DNA of 64,000 nucleotides from Pseudomonas entomophila (GCF_029193575.1 NZ_JARGCS010000016.1:1-64000); one strand, 5' to 3'; numbered from the stretch's first letter, positions 10,201 to 18,308 are shown. The notes: generated by a model not told the origin, from the sequence alone. Translations and numbers: made by a program.

Positions 10201-10279
10201 GCAGGGTGGCAGCCAACAAACTCAGGCCGTGCGGGTGCAACGCCCGGCGCACGCGGGCGGTAAGGAAAGTGCGGGTCAT
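7247..10279 (-). CDS. TpsB/ShlB-FhaC transporter fused to a C-terminal porin-like beta barrel
   Basis: Outer-membrane transporter for the exoprotein encoded next to it. Signal peptide 1-33 (ASPAQA). ShlB-type POTRA 1 covers about 84-166 and POTRA 2 about 167-236. The Omp85-type barrel covers about 237-575, including the conserved LGGPNGVRAYGVGEAAGDEG segment near 461-480. TpsB proteins normally end here at 550-600 residues. This one continues through a short linker into about 420 residues resembling Burkholderia/Neisseria-type porins: STELTLYGSLGLVPEYI at the start, GARQYALGVGYRFNRNTEVF late, and a terminal GINYSF ending in Phe as expected for BAM recognition. Length 1010 aa in one uninterrupted frame. 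The domain reading is strong; the function of the second barrel is unknown. Confidence 0.88.
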   Translation of the reverse strand: MTRTFLTARVRRALHPHGLSLLAATLLASPAQAEPLPNAGTLFDSNRDSLRPAQQPQQAPRGSVRIEAPGDERQADAAQPGPSVRFKVSAFQLTGNRELSTSRLQEALQADVGQELDLPGLRAAAARITALYRSRGYLVARAYLPPQEIDGGVVAIDVREGQVGDVRTETAPGVRLNAAMQQRFIDALPRGSVIREQDLERVLLRLSDIAGVSVRAVLQPSRSPGAADIVLKLSEMTAFTGRVSADNHGNYYTGSGRVSTNVSLNDALGFGESLYFNTQNSFEGLEIRGVGLRQPLGASGVSVGASYAEMNYTLGKGLKTADAEGNAQVSALFLDASLLRSRDANIGLNLAQEHRRFEDAAGAFEVRKAAVFRGLTLYGDWRDGWAGSNRWSLGYGIGRLDKRTPLDEALDALTAEAAGTYHKGTLSFSRLQALGGGFSLYAAISGQWAGKNLDSSEKFTLGGPNGVRAYGVGEAAGDEGVLGRLELRKYLGRFNGAIAEGALFADAGRVRVNKKPWDDSDNSLSRHGYGVGLNVYHRDLVMNASVAFSNGDQPTSDEHDARRFWLSVSGSPQAFAGLAKDLGTREDFRDKSTELTLYGSLGLVPEYIDRRDATRAGPADQTRLATPNGRNMSSYWRARDNVSYVGARAGIPMTDTSRILWQLEYGISVNYTLDGDQSAPKSISPNTRLRNSAVALDDDRYGTLLYGNWDMPLKESTTNLDPFAGKTAGAYYNIIGSPGFSVGLASNVNGPAGTADTSENSDAAFNRRQNGVVAWWSPEWHGLSLKLAYSNNGMKAAEDVGNGYIYGASLTYKNGGFTAVAAAERHVDYFGIASLGRNARGVGSNTHVTDGTSSSDYSYRLGLGYQLGDTELSLIADELHYAEDGVINNSLSSSDLSEYSRRAYLLGVTHRLGAWRLRASYGRALAGECKMVSAAGFACDTQGMGARQYALGVGYRFNRNTEVFAHYVLLKNEALANYNFAVVGAFAASGYSPGVGTTINAIGTGINYSF

Positions 10280-10321
10280 GGCGGGCTCTTTGTTGTTGTT
10301 TTTGTGGGTGCAGCCGGTGGA

Positions 10322-11335
10322 TCAGTGACGCGGGAACAGCTCCCTGGCCACGCTTTTCGCGGCGAACAGGCGGGCAGCGTTATGGCCTACGCCGCTGACC
10401 TGGAATTGCCGGTGGTCGATGGGCGTGGCCCATTTCTGCGCCAGGAAGGCTTCGTAGCGCAGGTAGGTGAGCTGGCGCTCGACCCGGGTGCTGCCTTGCA
10501 TGCCGGCGCCGCAGCTGGCGTCCATGACCCGGTCGTTGGGGTTGGCGTCGCGCTCGCCGACCATGTAGGTGAGCTGGCGCGCGGCGTAGCGCTGGAACAC
10601 CTGCGCGGCGCTCAGGCCCTGGCGGGTGAAGTAGTCGGGGGCGCGCTCCAGGCCGTAGCGGTACTGGTTGTAGCTGGGGCACAGCACCGTCTGCACTGGC
10701 TTGAAGGCGTCGCCTTGCAGGCGGTTGTCGTCCAGGTACAGGTAGGAGGAGGGGCTGGAGACCACGTAGCGCAGGCTGATACCGGTGCCGCGCAGGCGCT
10801 GGTCGCCGTCGCCGAGCAGGGTGTAGCGCTGCATCAGCTGGCCGCCGGCGGAATGGCCGATGAACACGATTTCCTTGAGCTGCGGGAAGTGCTGGCGGTC
10901 GGTGAGGTAGGCGAGCAGGTCGTCGAGCACGGTGAAGCCGGCGATGCCGGTGCGGCCGCTTTGCGACGGGGTGCCGTGCATCCACTTGTCCTTGGGCCAC
11001 AGCGGCATGTCGGCGGCGGCGCGGCGATCGGCGGGGGTGAGGAAGTTGGGGGCCAGCAGCAGGGTGTCGGCGTCGCTGAAACCGGCGTTCTGCAGCAGGG
11101 TCTGGCCGCTGTCGAAGTAGTCGTCGGCGTTGCGCTTGACCCCGTGCAGCAGCACCACGGCGCGTTGCACCGGCAGGTTGGCGCGTTGCAGGTCGTTGTT
11201 GGCGAAAGCGACGAAGTTGTAGGGCTGGGCCTGGCCCAGGCGCAGGGTCTGCGGGGCGGCGCTGGCCATGGCGGGCAGCAGCAGGCTGGCGGACAGGGCC
11301 AGAAGCCATGCGCTTAAGGTACGGCGTTGGGGCAT
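10322..11335 (-). CDS. Exported alpha/beta hydrolase
   Basis: Secreted or periplasmic serine hydrolase of 337 aa. A signal peptide ends near residue 26 (MASAAP). The nucleophile elbow GHSAGG is clear, an oxyanion-hole HG lies in VVLLHGVKRNADDYF, and a late His in VSGVGHNAARLF completes a plausible triad with an Asp before it. It resembles PHB-depolymerase/esterase-type exported hydrolases, but the substrate cannot be read. It is the first gene of the minus-strand adhesin series, 42 bases before the TpsB-porin gene, so it is probably co-transcribed and may act on a surface or glycan ester. Paired cysteines in TVLCPSYN and DASCGAG suggest an extracytoplasmic disulphide. Confidence 0.75.
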   Translation of the reverse strand: MPQRRTLSAWLLALSASLLLPAMASAAPQTLRLGQAQPYNFVAFANNDLQRANLPVQRAVVLLHGVKRNADDYFDSGQTLLQNAGFSDADTLLLAPNFLTPADRRAAADMPLWPKDKWMHGTPSQSGRTGIAGFTVLDDLLAYLTDRQHFPQLKEIVFIGHSAGGQLMQRYTLLGDGDQRLRGTGISLRYVVSSPSSYLYLDDNRLQGDAFKPVQTVLCPSYNQYRYGLERAPDYFTRQGLSAAQVFQRYAARQLTYMVGERDANPNDRVMDASCGAGMQGSTRVERQLTYLRYEAFLAQKWATPIDHRQFQVSGVGHNAARLFAAKSVARELFPRH

Positions 11336-11669
11336 ATCACACCTCGGCAGATCGTATGGCGCCGGTCGTATCCCCAGGGAGGATCGGCCGGTTGATTGGT
11401 GTTATGGCGGCGATGCTAGCAGTGGTTTTTGGCTAGATAAAATATCTTGAATAGAGTGTTTCCATATTTAATGGATATGGTGTTTGCGCGAGCCTTATCG
11501 CGGTTTCCTGTCGGCGTGTGCTTGCCCCGCGAGAGGGCCGGCACAGAAAAATTAAATACCGAATAAATATCAACTGAATATTTTTAATATATTTTTAATC
11601 TCGAAACCGCGCCGCTAGCATCCAGCCCACGCTCGCCAGTCCCAGCGCGACGCTTCGCGGAAACCCACC
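11336..11669. promoter_or_regulatory. Divergent AT-rich promoter region
   Basis: 334-base gap between the divergent hydrolase/adhesin operon and the exported lyase gene. It contains a 19-bp dyad (CCATAT-N7-ATATGG) at 11462-11480, a degraded REP pair around 11490-11545 and a strongly AT-rich stretch at 11545-11605 (runs such as AATATTTTTAATATATTTTT). The composition contrasts sharply with the GC-rich flanks. Promoters for both directions must lie here, but I cannot fix -10/-35 boxes with confidence. Confidence 0.5.
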
Positions 11670-13262
11670 ATGAGAACAAGAAAGACCCCGCTGCACCTGG
11701 CCGTGGCCTATGCCCTGCTGGTGTCCGCCACCGCCCATGCCGCCAACACCGCCGACCTGCCCTGCAAGACCACGGCCGAATGCGCCGAACAGGCGCGCAA
11801 GATCGGCGCCAGCGTCGACAAGTCGGCGCTCAAGGGCGGCCGCCAGGAGAGCCAGTTCGACTGGCTCAACCGCATCAACAAGGCCTCCATCGTCATGCTC
11901 ACCGAGCAGGGCATCGTCGGCCCCGAGCAGGGCAAGCAGATCGCCGGCGGCGTGCGCTACGCCATCGACCAGGCCACCCAGCCCGACGGCAAGCGCCCCA
12001 GCGACGTGCTGCAGCTGGAGCAACTGATGATCGACAAGATCGGCCCGCAGGCCTCGCTGATCCACTCCGGGCGCAGCCGCCAGGACATGTACGCCACCTA
12101 CCGCCTGGCCACCCTGCGCGCCGAGGTGCTGGACTACAGCGACGCCCTCAACAGCACCCGCCAGCGCCTGCTCAAGCTGGCCTCGGTCAACGTCGACACC
12201 CTGGTGCCGGCCTACACCAACGGCGTGCAGGCCATGCCGATCAGCTACGCCCACTACCTGCTGGCCTTCGAGGCCGCGTTCGAGCGCGATGCCCAGCGCA
12301 TCCACGACCTCTACGCGCGCCTGAACCTCAGCCCCATGGGCACCGCGGTGCTGGCCAACTCCGGCTACCCGCTCGACCGCGAGCGCCTGGCCACGCTGCT
12401 GGGCTTCGACGGCCTGCGCGAGAACTCGCTGGACGCCAGCCAGGTCTCGACCTACGACATCCCGCTGGAAGCGGCGGGTATCGCCTCGTCGTCGGCGATC
12501 CGCGTCGGCGCGTTGATCGGCGACATCCATACCCAATACCACCAGACCCGCCCGTGGCTGCTGCTCGACGAAGGCTCCACCTACACCAGCAGCGCCATGC
12601 CGCAGAAGCGCAACCCGGGCCTGCTGATGCGCACCCGCGAGTCGGCCTCCGACGTGGTCGGCCTGGCCAATGCCACCACCGTGCGCGCGCACAACGTCAC
12701 CAGCGGCATGACCGACTACAAGGCGGCGTTCGACGACCTGGGCCTGTTCAAGTCGGCCGACGAGATGTTCGAGCGTCTCGACATGGTGCTCGACGCCTTG
12801 CAGATCAACGCCGCCCGCGCCGAGGAAGAGCTCGACGCCGACTGGACCACCTCGATGGAGCTGGCCGACACCCTGGAGCGCGAGCACAAGGTGCCGTTCC
12901 GCATCGGCCACAGCTTCGCCTCGCTGATCGTCGAGCAGGCCCGCGCCCAGGGCACCTTGCCCAAGGACTTCGCCTACGCCGACGCCCAGGCGCTGTATGC
13001 CAAGGCGGCGAAGAAATACAAATGGCAGGACGAGCACCTGCCGCTGAGCGAGGCGGCGTTCCGCGCCAGCCTGTCGCCACGGGCGATGGTCGAGAGCCGC
13101 AAGGGCACGGGCGGGCCGCAGCCGGCCGAGGTGCGGCGCATGCTGATGGAAGCCGGCAAGCGCCTGGCGGCGGACCAGGACTGGATGAAGCAGCACCGGC
13201 ACAAGCTGCTGGAGGCCGACGCGGCGCTGGACAAGGCGTTCGATAAGTTGGCGGGGCAGTAA
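11670..13262 (+). CDS. Exported argininosuccinate-lyase-like protein (fumarase/aspartase superfamily)
   Basis: 530-aa lyase of the superfamily that eliminates fumarate from succinyl adducts. The core matches argininosuccinate lyase: HSGRSRQD at 132-139, the helix YTNGVQAMPISYAHYLLAFE around 182-201, and the superfamily loop SSAMPQKRNPG at 307-317. Unlike the cytosolic enzyme it begins with a signal peptide (MRTRKTPLHLAVAYALLVSA, cleavage near AHA-A at 24-25), followed by a Cys pair (PCKTTAEC) that could form a disulphide. It is about 60 residues longer than ArgH. It is convergent with a dicarboxylate-type symporter that could take up the fumarate released. The substrate is unknown; arginine biosynthesis is unlikely given the export signal. 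Confidence 0.8.
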   Translation: MRTRKTPLHLAVAYALLVSATAHAANTADLPCKTTAECAEQARKIGASVDKSALKGGRQESQFDWLNRINKASIVMLTEQGIVGPEQGKQIAGGVRYAIDQATQPDGKRPSDVLQLEQLMIDKIGPQASLIHSGRSRQDMYATYRLATLRAEVLDYSDALNSTRQRLLKLASVNVDTLVPAYTNGVQAMPISYAHYLLAFEAAFERDAQRIHDLYARLNLSPMGTAVLANSGYPLDRERLATLLGFDGLRENSLDASQVSTYDIPLEAAGIASSSAIRVGALIGDIHTQYHQTRPWLLLDEGSTYTSSAMPQKRNPGLLMRTRESASDVVGLANATTVRAHNVTSGMTDYKAAFDDLGLFKSADEMFERLDMVLDALQINAARAEEELDADWTTSMELADTLEREHKVPFRIGHSFASLIVEQARAQGTLPKDFAYADAQALYAKAAKKYKWQDEHLPLSEAAFRASLSPRAMVESRKGTGGPQPAEVRRMLMEAGKRLAADQDWMKQHRHKLLEADAALDKAFDKLAGQ

Positions 13263-13271
13263 GCCCCGGGG

Positions 13272-13341
13272 GCCTCATCGCGGGGCAGCGCCGATTTCAG
13301 ATTCGGCAGGGTGCCTGAGCGCGCTCGCCCCGCGATGAGGC
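13272..13341. repeat. Inverted REP pair
   Basis: Perfect 15-bp arms GCCTCATCGCGGGGC (13272-13286) and GCCCCGCGATGAGGC (13327-13341) between the convergent stops of the lyase and symporter genes. It would fold into a stem in either transcript and probably serves as a shared 3' end or terminator. Confidence 0.8.
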
Positions 13342-13349
13342 CCGCACCG

Positions 13350-14564
13350 TCACCCCAATACTTCCCGCAACCGCGCCCGATCCACCTGCCCATGCCAGCG
13401 GGCGATCGCCAGGCACGCCACGCAATTGCCCAGCACATTGGTCAGCGACCGGCATTTCATCAACCGCTCCACGCCGATCAACAGGCCAATGCTCTCCAGC
13501 GGCACGATATCCAGCACGCTCAAGGTCGCCGCCAGGGTCACGAACGCCGACCCCGCCACGCTGGTCGAGCCCAGCGAGGTGAACACGCTCACCAGCACGA
13601 TGCTCGCCAGCAACGTCGGGCTCAATTCCACATGCCCCAACTGCGCCAGGAACACCACCGCCACCACCAGGTACACACTCGACCCATTCAGGTTGAAGCT
13701 GTAGCCGGCGGTGAGGGTCAGGCGCACGGTCTGGCTCTCGCAGCCGGCGGCCTCGAGCTTCTCCACCAGGCGCGGCAGCGCGGCCACCGACGAGCCGGTG
13801 GACATCACCAGCAGCAGTTCCTCCTTGATGTAGCCCACCAGCCGGCCCAGGCGGCAGCCGATCAGGCGCAGCACCAGCAACGGCACCAGCAGCAGGTAGG
13901 CCAGGCATGCGGCATAGGCGGCGACCACGAACTTGGCCAGGGGAATGGCGGCGTCCAGGCCGTACTTGCCGATGATGAAGGCGATGGCGCCGAAGGCGGC
14001 CAGCGGGGCGAAGGCGACGACCAGGCGCATGGCCTTGAACACCAGCACCATGCCACGGTCGAGCTGGCGCGCCAGGCGTCGGCCGCTGTCGCCGCTGCGC
14101 CCGAGCAGCAGGCCGGCCAGCAGGGCGGCGAGCAGCACCTTGAGCACGGTGCTCTGGCCGAGCACGTCGAGCAGCAGGCCGGGCACCCGCGCGAGCATCG
14201 GCCCTTCGCCGGGCGGCAAGGGGGGCGACCAGGCATGGCTGGCGTCCTCCAGCCCCGCGCCGGGGCGCAGCAGCACGGCCACCGCCAGGCCGATCAGCAG
14301 GGCGAGCAGCGACATCAACTGCCAATAGCCCACCGCCTTCAGGCCCAGGCGGGCGGTGGCGCGGTAGTCGCTGAGGGCGGCGGTGCTGGCGCACACCAGC
14401 ACGAACATCACCACCGGGGCGCACACGCCGATGACCGAGATGAACAGGTCGCTGAGCGGTTTCATCCGCACCGCGAGGTTCGGCTGCCACACGCCCAGCA
14501 GCGCCCCGAGCATGAGGGCCAGGAGCAGCAGGGCGAGGTCCGAGCGGGGGCGGTTGAAAGTCAT
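13350..14564 (-). CDS. Dicarboxylate/amino acid:cation symporter (DAACS family)
   Basis: 404-aa inner-membrane transporter of the GltP/DctA family. Visible marks are about eight hydrophobic helices, the serine-rich re-entrant loop STGSSVAALPRL and the substrate-site segment AGYSFNLNGSSVYLV (family pattern xGYxFNLDGTxIY, here Asn for Asp). A second hairpin SLGSTSVAGSAFV precedes the last helix GNCVACLAIARW. The start at 14564 (MTFNRPRSD) was chosen because it begins at the expected charged N-terminus; the open frame upstream of it is antisense to a LysR gene. It is divergent from that LysR (gap 144 bases) and convergent with the exported lyase. The Asn replacement may alter substrate preference relative to DctA. 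Confidence 0.83.
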   Translation of the reverse strand: MTFNRPRSDLALLLLALMLGALLGVWQPNLAVRMKPLSDLFISVIGVCAPVVMFVLVCASTAALSDYRATARLGLKAVGYWQLMSLLALLIGLAVAVLLRPGAGLEDASHAWSPPLPPGEGPMLARVPGLLLDVLGQSTVLKVLLAALLAGLLLGRSGDSGRRLARQLDRGMVLVFKAMRLVVAFAPLAAFGAIAFIIGKYGLDAAIPLAKFVVAAYAACLAYLLLVPLLVLRLIGCRLGRLVGYIKEELLLVMSTGSSVAALPRLVEKLEAAGCESQTVRLTLTAGYSFNLNGSSVYLVVAVVFLAQLGHVELSPTLLASIVLVSVFTSLGSTSVAGSAFVTLAATLSVLDIVPLESIGLLIGVERLMKCRSLTNVLGNCVACLAIARWHGQVDRARLREVLG

Positions 14565-14708
14565 GGGCGGTTTGTTGTTATGCGTTGTCGACGATTCTAG
14601 CGCGATGAGGGGGTGTCTGTGCCGGCCCCGCGAGACAGCACAACACAAGGCTCCCACCACCCCCTCGGATGCGCCACAATGCCCCCGCCCACCCATTCCG
14701 GAGCCCGC

Positions 14709-15641
14709 ATGGAACTTCGTCACCTCCGCTACTTCGTCATGGTCGCCCAGGAAAAGCACTTCACCCGTGCCGCCGCGCGCCTGAACATGCAGCAGCCGCC
14801 GCTGAGCCAGCAGATCCGCGCGCTGGAGCAGGAGCTGGGCTTCGACCTGTTCATCCGCCACGCCAAGGGCGTGGACCTGACCGCCGGCGGCGAGGTGTTC
14901 CTGGAGGAAGCCCTGGACATCCTCCAGCGCGTCGAACAGGGCGCGCAAAAGGCCGCGCGCACGGCCAAGGGCATCGAGGGCAACCTCACCGTCGGCTTCA
15001 CCAGCTCGGCCGCCTCGCACCCGTTGATCCCCCGGATCATCCGCCGCTACCGCGACCTCTACCCCGACGTGGATATCGCCCTGCACGAAGGCAACGCCCG
15101 CGAGCTGACCGACGAGGTCGCCGACGACCGCGTCGACATCGGCATCCTCCGCGCCCCGGTCGATCGCCCGCGCGGCATCGCCTACCACCGCCTGCTCAAC
15201 GAGGAACTGGTGCTGACCCTGCCGGTGGGCCATCGCCTGCTCGAAGGCGAGGGCGCCATCGCCCTGAAGGACCTCGCCGACGAGCCGTTCATCCTGGTGC
15301 GCCGCCCCGGCGCGCCGGGGATGTACGCCAACCTGCTGCAAGCCTGCCGCAATGCCGGGTTCGAGCCAAAGGTGGCGTTCGAGGTGGAGCGCATGCTGAC
15401 CAACGTCAGCCTGGTGGCGGCCGGCGCCGGGGTGTCGGTGGTGCCGACCTCGATGCGCGGCTTCCACGAGCACAGCGTGGCCTACCGGCCCATTCGCGAT
15501 GCCAAGCCGCGCCTGGCGGCGCCGATCACCTTGCTGTGCCGCCAGGAGCACCAGTCGCCGCAGACCCTCAACTTCATCGCCCTGGCGCGCCAGCTGGGCG
15601 GCGAGTACCGCCGCGAGCGGCGCCTGTCAGCCTCGGCCTGA
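14709..15641 (+). CDS. LysR-family transcriptional regulator
   Basis: 310-aa regulator. The winged helix-turn-helix lies at about residues 1-60 (MELRHLRYFVMVAQEKHFTRAAARLNMQ...LSQQIRALE) and the periplasmic-binding-protein-like effector domain at about 90-290. The internal ATG at 14709 starts the domain exactly, so the upstream open frame is not used. It is divergent from the symporter gene at 14564, which it probably controls in response to a carboxylate or aromatic effector (the type resembles BenM/CatR). Its 3' end overlaps the convergent LysR gene by 15 bases. Confidence 0.85.
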   Translation: MELRHLRYFVMVAQEKHFTRAAARLNMQQPPLSQQIRALEQELGFDLFIRHAKGVDLTAGGEVFLEEALDILQRVEQGAQKAARTAKGIEGNLTVGFTSSAASHPLIPRIIRRYRDLYPDVDIALHEGNARELTDEVADDRVDIGILRAPVDRPRGIAYHRLLNEELVLTLPVGHRLLEGEGAIALKDLADEPFILVRRPGAPGMYANLLQACRNAGFEPKVAFEVERMLTNVSLVAAGAGVSVVPTSMRGFHEHSVAYRPIRDAKPRLAAPITLLCRQEHQSPQTLNFIALARQLGGEYRRERRLSASA

Positions 15642-16499
15642 ACGCAGCGTGTCGAGGTAGCGGCGCACCGCCGGGGCCTTCTCGAAGCGCCGGTGCAGCA
15701 GGGTCAGCCAGGAGCTGGCGTGGCTGTCGGCGAGGCGCCGGTAGTTGACCTGCGGCAGGCTCACGCGCTGCAGCACCGATTCGGGCACCAGCGCCACGCC
15801 CTGGCCCAGCGACACCAGGGTGATCACCGCGACCAGGCTGCCCGGCTGCGGCCCCAGGCGCGGCACGAAGCCGCCCTGGGCGGCGCAGGCGAGGGTGCCG
15901 GCGATTTGCTCGGGGAGGATGAAGGTCTCGCCGGCCAGGCGCGCGGCGGGTATCTGCGGCAGTTCGTTGAGGCGTGAGGCGGCGGGCAGGGCGAGGACGA
16001 AGCCTTCCTCGTGCAGGTCGATGGCCTCCAGCTCTTCGGGCAACTCCATGGGCGTGCGCACATAGGCCAGGTCGAGCAGGCCGTCGCGCACCAGCCGCGG
16101 CAGCTCGGCCATCGGCGCCTCGCGGATGTCCAGCAGCACGCCGGGGTGGGCCTGGCTGAACTGCGCCACCTGGTGTTGCAGCACCCCGGAGTAGGCCGCC
16201 GAGGCCACGTAGCCCAGCTCGATGCGCCCGACCTCGCCGCGCCCGGCGCGTTGCGCGCCCAGTTGCGCGGCGTCGAACTGGCGCACCGCCTGCTCGGCCT
16301 CCACGCGCAACGCTTCGCCCGCGGCGGTCAGGCGCACCTCGCGCTGGCTGCGCTGGAACAGGCGCACGCCCAGTTCGTTCTCCATGTCCTGGATCTGCCG
16401 GCTGAGGGTCGGCGGGGCGATGCCCAGTTGCTCGGCGGCGCGTGTGAAATGGCCGTGGCGGGCGACGCTGAGGAAGTAGCGGAAATGACGGATTTCCAT
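15627..16499 (-). CDS. LysR-family transcriptional regulator
   Basis: 290-aa regulator with an N-terminal HTH (MEIRHFRYFLSVARHGHFTRAAEQLG...LSRQIQDMENELG) and a LysR substrate-binding domain from about residue 90. It is divergent from the MFS pump at 16670 with a 170-base gap. A dyad TTAGC-N5-GCTAA at 16509-16523, ten bases before its start codon, fits the T-N11-A LysR box and suggests autoregulation and control of the pump. Its 3' end overlaps the preceding convergent LysR gene. Confidence 0.85.
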   Translation of the reverse strand: MEIRHFRYFLSVARHGHFTRAAEQLGIAPPTLSRQIQDMENELGVRLFQRSQREVRLTAAGEALRVEAEQAVRQFDAAQLGAQRAGRGEVGRIELGYVASAAYSGVLQHQVAQFSQAHPGVLLDIREAPMAELPRLVRDGLLDLAYVRTPMELPEELEAIDLHEEGFVLALPAASRLNELPQIPAARLAGETFILPEQIAGTLACAAQGGFVPRLGPQPGSLVAVITLVSLGQGVALVPESVLQRVSLPQVNYRRLADSHASSWLTLLHRRFEKAPAVRRYLDTLRSGRG

Positions 16500-16508
16500 G
16501 GGGCCTCG

Positions 16509-16523
16509 TTAGCTGCGGGCTAA
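16509..16523. promoter_or_regulatory. Candidate LysR box
   Basis: TTAGC-TGCGG-GCTAA, a 5-bp-arm dyad fitting the T-N11-A LysR half-site rule, located between the LysR start (16499) and the divergent MFS gene (16670). The assignment is inferred from position and symmetry only. Confidence 0.45.
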
Positions 16524-16669
16524 TGACGCAGGCCGCCCGGGGTAACAAGCGCGGCGGCGGGTGGCGGTATCGTGTGGCAACACTACAAGGACGTGGCTCG
16601 GGGGCAAAGCGTTGCTGTCATTGCCCCGCGACAGCGTCCTGAAGAACCCCCAGAAACGGGAACCTTGCC

Positions 16670-18199
16670 ATGCCTGCGTCCGCCCGCCTCACCCTGCTCA
16701 CCGCCTCGTCCGTGTGCGCCTTGATCATCCTCGACACCAATATCGTCGCCGTCAGCCTGCCGAGCATCGCCCGCGACCTCTCCGGCTCGTTCGCCGACAT
16801 CGAATGGGTGGTCAGCGCCTACCTGCTGGCCTTCGCCGCGAGCCTGCTGCCGGCCGGCAGCCTGGCCGACCGCTTCGGCCGACGGCGCATGCTGTTGCTG
16901 GGCCTGGCGCTGTTCGGCCTGGCCTCGCTGGCCTGCGGCGCGGCGCCGGGCCTGGTGTTCCTCGACCTGGCCCGCGCGGCCAAGGGCATCGGCGCGGCGT
17001 TGCTGCTCACCGCCGCGCTGGCCGCGATCGGCCACCGCTTCCACGAACCCGAGGCGCGCCTGCGCGCCTGGGCGTTCTGGGGCGCGTGCATGGGCGCCAC
17101 CATCACCTTCGCGCCGCTGCTCGGCGGGTTGATCGCCAGCACCCTGGGCTGGCGCTGGATCTTCTACATCAACTTGCCGCTGGTGGCCGTGCTGGCGTGG
17201 ATGGTGCTGCGCAGCGTGGAGGAATCCCGCGACAGCGCGGCGGCCCGGCTCGACCCGCTGGGCAGCCTGACCTTCGCCGGCAGCCTGGGTTACCTGATCT
17301 GGGCCTTGATCGACGCCAACCGGGTCGGCTGGGACAGTGCCCCGACCCTTGGCCGGCTGGTGATCGCGGCGTTCCTGTTCGGGCTGTTCGTGATGGTCGA
17401 GCGCAACCAGGCGCGGCCGATGGTCGACCTGCAACTGATGCGCAGCGGGCGCTTCATCGGGGCCTTGCTGGGCATGTTCGCCTACGCCGCCTGCGCGCAG
17501 GTGATGATGACCCTGCTACCGCTGTACCTGCAGAACGGCCTGCAACTGCCGGCCCTGGCGGCAGGCGCGGGGATGCTGCCGTTCGCCGTGGCCATGCTGC
17601 TCACCCCGCGCCTGGGCATGCGCCTGGCGGCGCGCTTCAGCCCGGCCCAGGTGTTCGCCCTCGGGCTGCTGCTGGTGGGGCTGGGCAACCTGCTGTGCGC
17701 CGCCGCCGCGGCCCAGGGCGGCTACGCCAGCTTCGCCCTGGCCAGCCTGGTGCTCGGCGCCGGGGCCGGGCTGCTCAATGGCGACACGCAGAAGAACATC
17801 ATGGCCTGCGTGCCGCGCGAGCGCACCGGCATGGCCTCGGGGCTGAGCACCACCACACGCTTCGGCGCGATCGTGCTGGCCATCGGCATCCTCGGCGGCA
17901 TTCTCGCCAGCCGCAGCGGGCAGTTGCTGCGCGAGGCGATGGCCAGCGTGGCGCCAGGGCAACTGGGGCAGGTCGGCGAGATGGCCACGCGGGTGGCGGC
18001 GGGCGACCTGTCGGCGGCCCTGGCCGTGCTCGACCCGGCGCTGCGTGAGGCCATCGCGCCGCTGGCGCGACAGGCGTTCATCGGTGGTTTCGAGGCGCTG
18101 TTGCAAACCGCCGGGGTGGCCGCGCTGGTGTTTGCCATGGTGGTCGGCGTGCTGCTGGGGCGGCCATTGCCTGCCAGCGCGCTACAGGCGGCGCGATGA
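16670..18199 (+). CDS. MFS multidrug efflux transporter, EmrB/QacA (DHA2, 14-TM) type
   Basis: 509-aa inner-membrane drug:proton antiporter. Family marks are [16 protein letters not shown] in TM1 (motif D1, LDxTVVNVALP-like), loop motif [17 protein letters not shown], motif C region [16 protein letters not shown], and 14 predicted helices over its length. The start ATG at 16670 gives [10 protein letters not shown] directly before TM1. The upstream divergent LysR probably regulates it. The substrate cannot be deduced; resistance to small lipophilic cations or a metabolite is typical of the family. Confidence 0.85.
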   Translation: MPASARLTLLTASSVCALIILDTNIVAVSLPSIARDLSGSFADIEWVVSAYLLAFAASLLPAGSLADRFGRRRMLLLGLALFGLASLACGAAPGLVFLDLARAAKGIGAALLLTAALAAIGHRFHEPEARLRAWAFWGACMGATITFAPLLGGLIASTLGWRWIFYINLPLVAVLAWMVLRSVEESRDSAAARLDPLGSLTFAGSLGYLIWALIDANRVGWDSAPTLGRLVIAAFLFGLFVMVERNQARPMVDLQLMRSGRFIGALLGMFAYAACAQVMMTLLPLYLQNGLQLPALAAGAGMLPFAVAMLLTPRLGMRLAARFSPAQVFALGLLLVGLGNLLCAAAAAQGGYASFALASLVLGAGAGLLNGDTQKNIMACVPRERTGMASGLSTTTRFGAIVLAIGILGGILASRSGQLLREAMASVAPGQLGQVGEMATRVAAGDLSAALAVLDPALREAIAPLARQAFIGGFEALLQTAGVAALVFAMVVGVLLGRPLPASALQAAR

Positions 18200-18308
18200 A
18201 TTTATTCCATGGTCTTTATCGATCAGGTCGATAGGAAGTTTTCACACAACCCCGGTATATATCTCGCCGAGAATGATGGCAAAAAGCTGTTATGCACTTG
18301 GGGGCAGT

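Noticed and set aside
8603..11317. Open plus-strand frame of 904 codons opposite the transporter and hydrolase genes
   Set aside because: Same cause: antisense of GC-rich coding sequence, biased composition, no start context.
14565..15551. N-terminal extension of the symporter frame up to 15551
   Set aside because: It lies entirely opposite a LysR gene and has no transporter features; the true start is at 14564.
18045..18308. N-terminal extension of the chemoreceptor frame
   Set aside because: It overlaps the MFS gene in another frame and precedes a normal receptor start at 18309.
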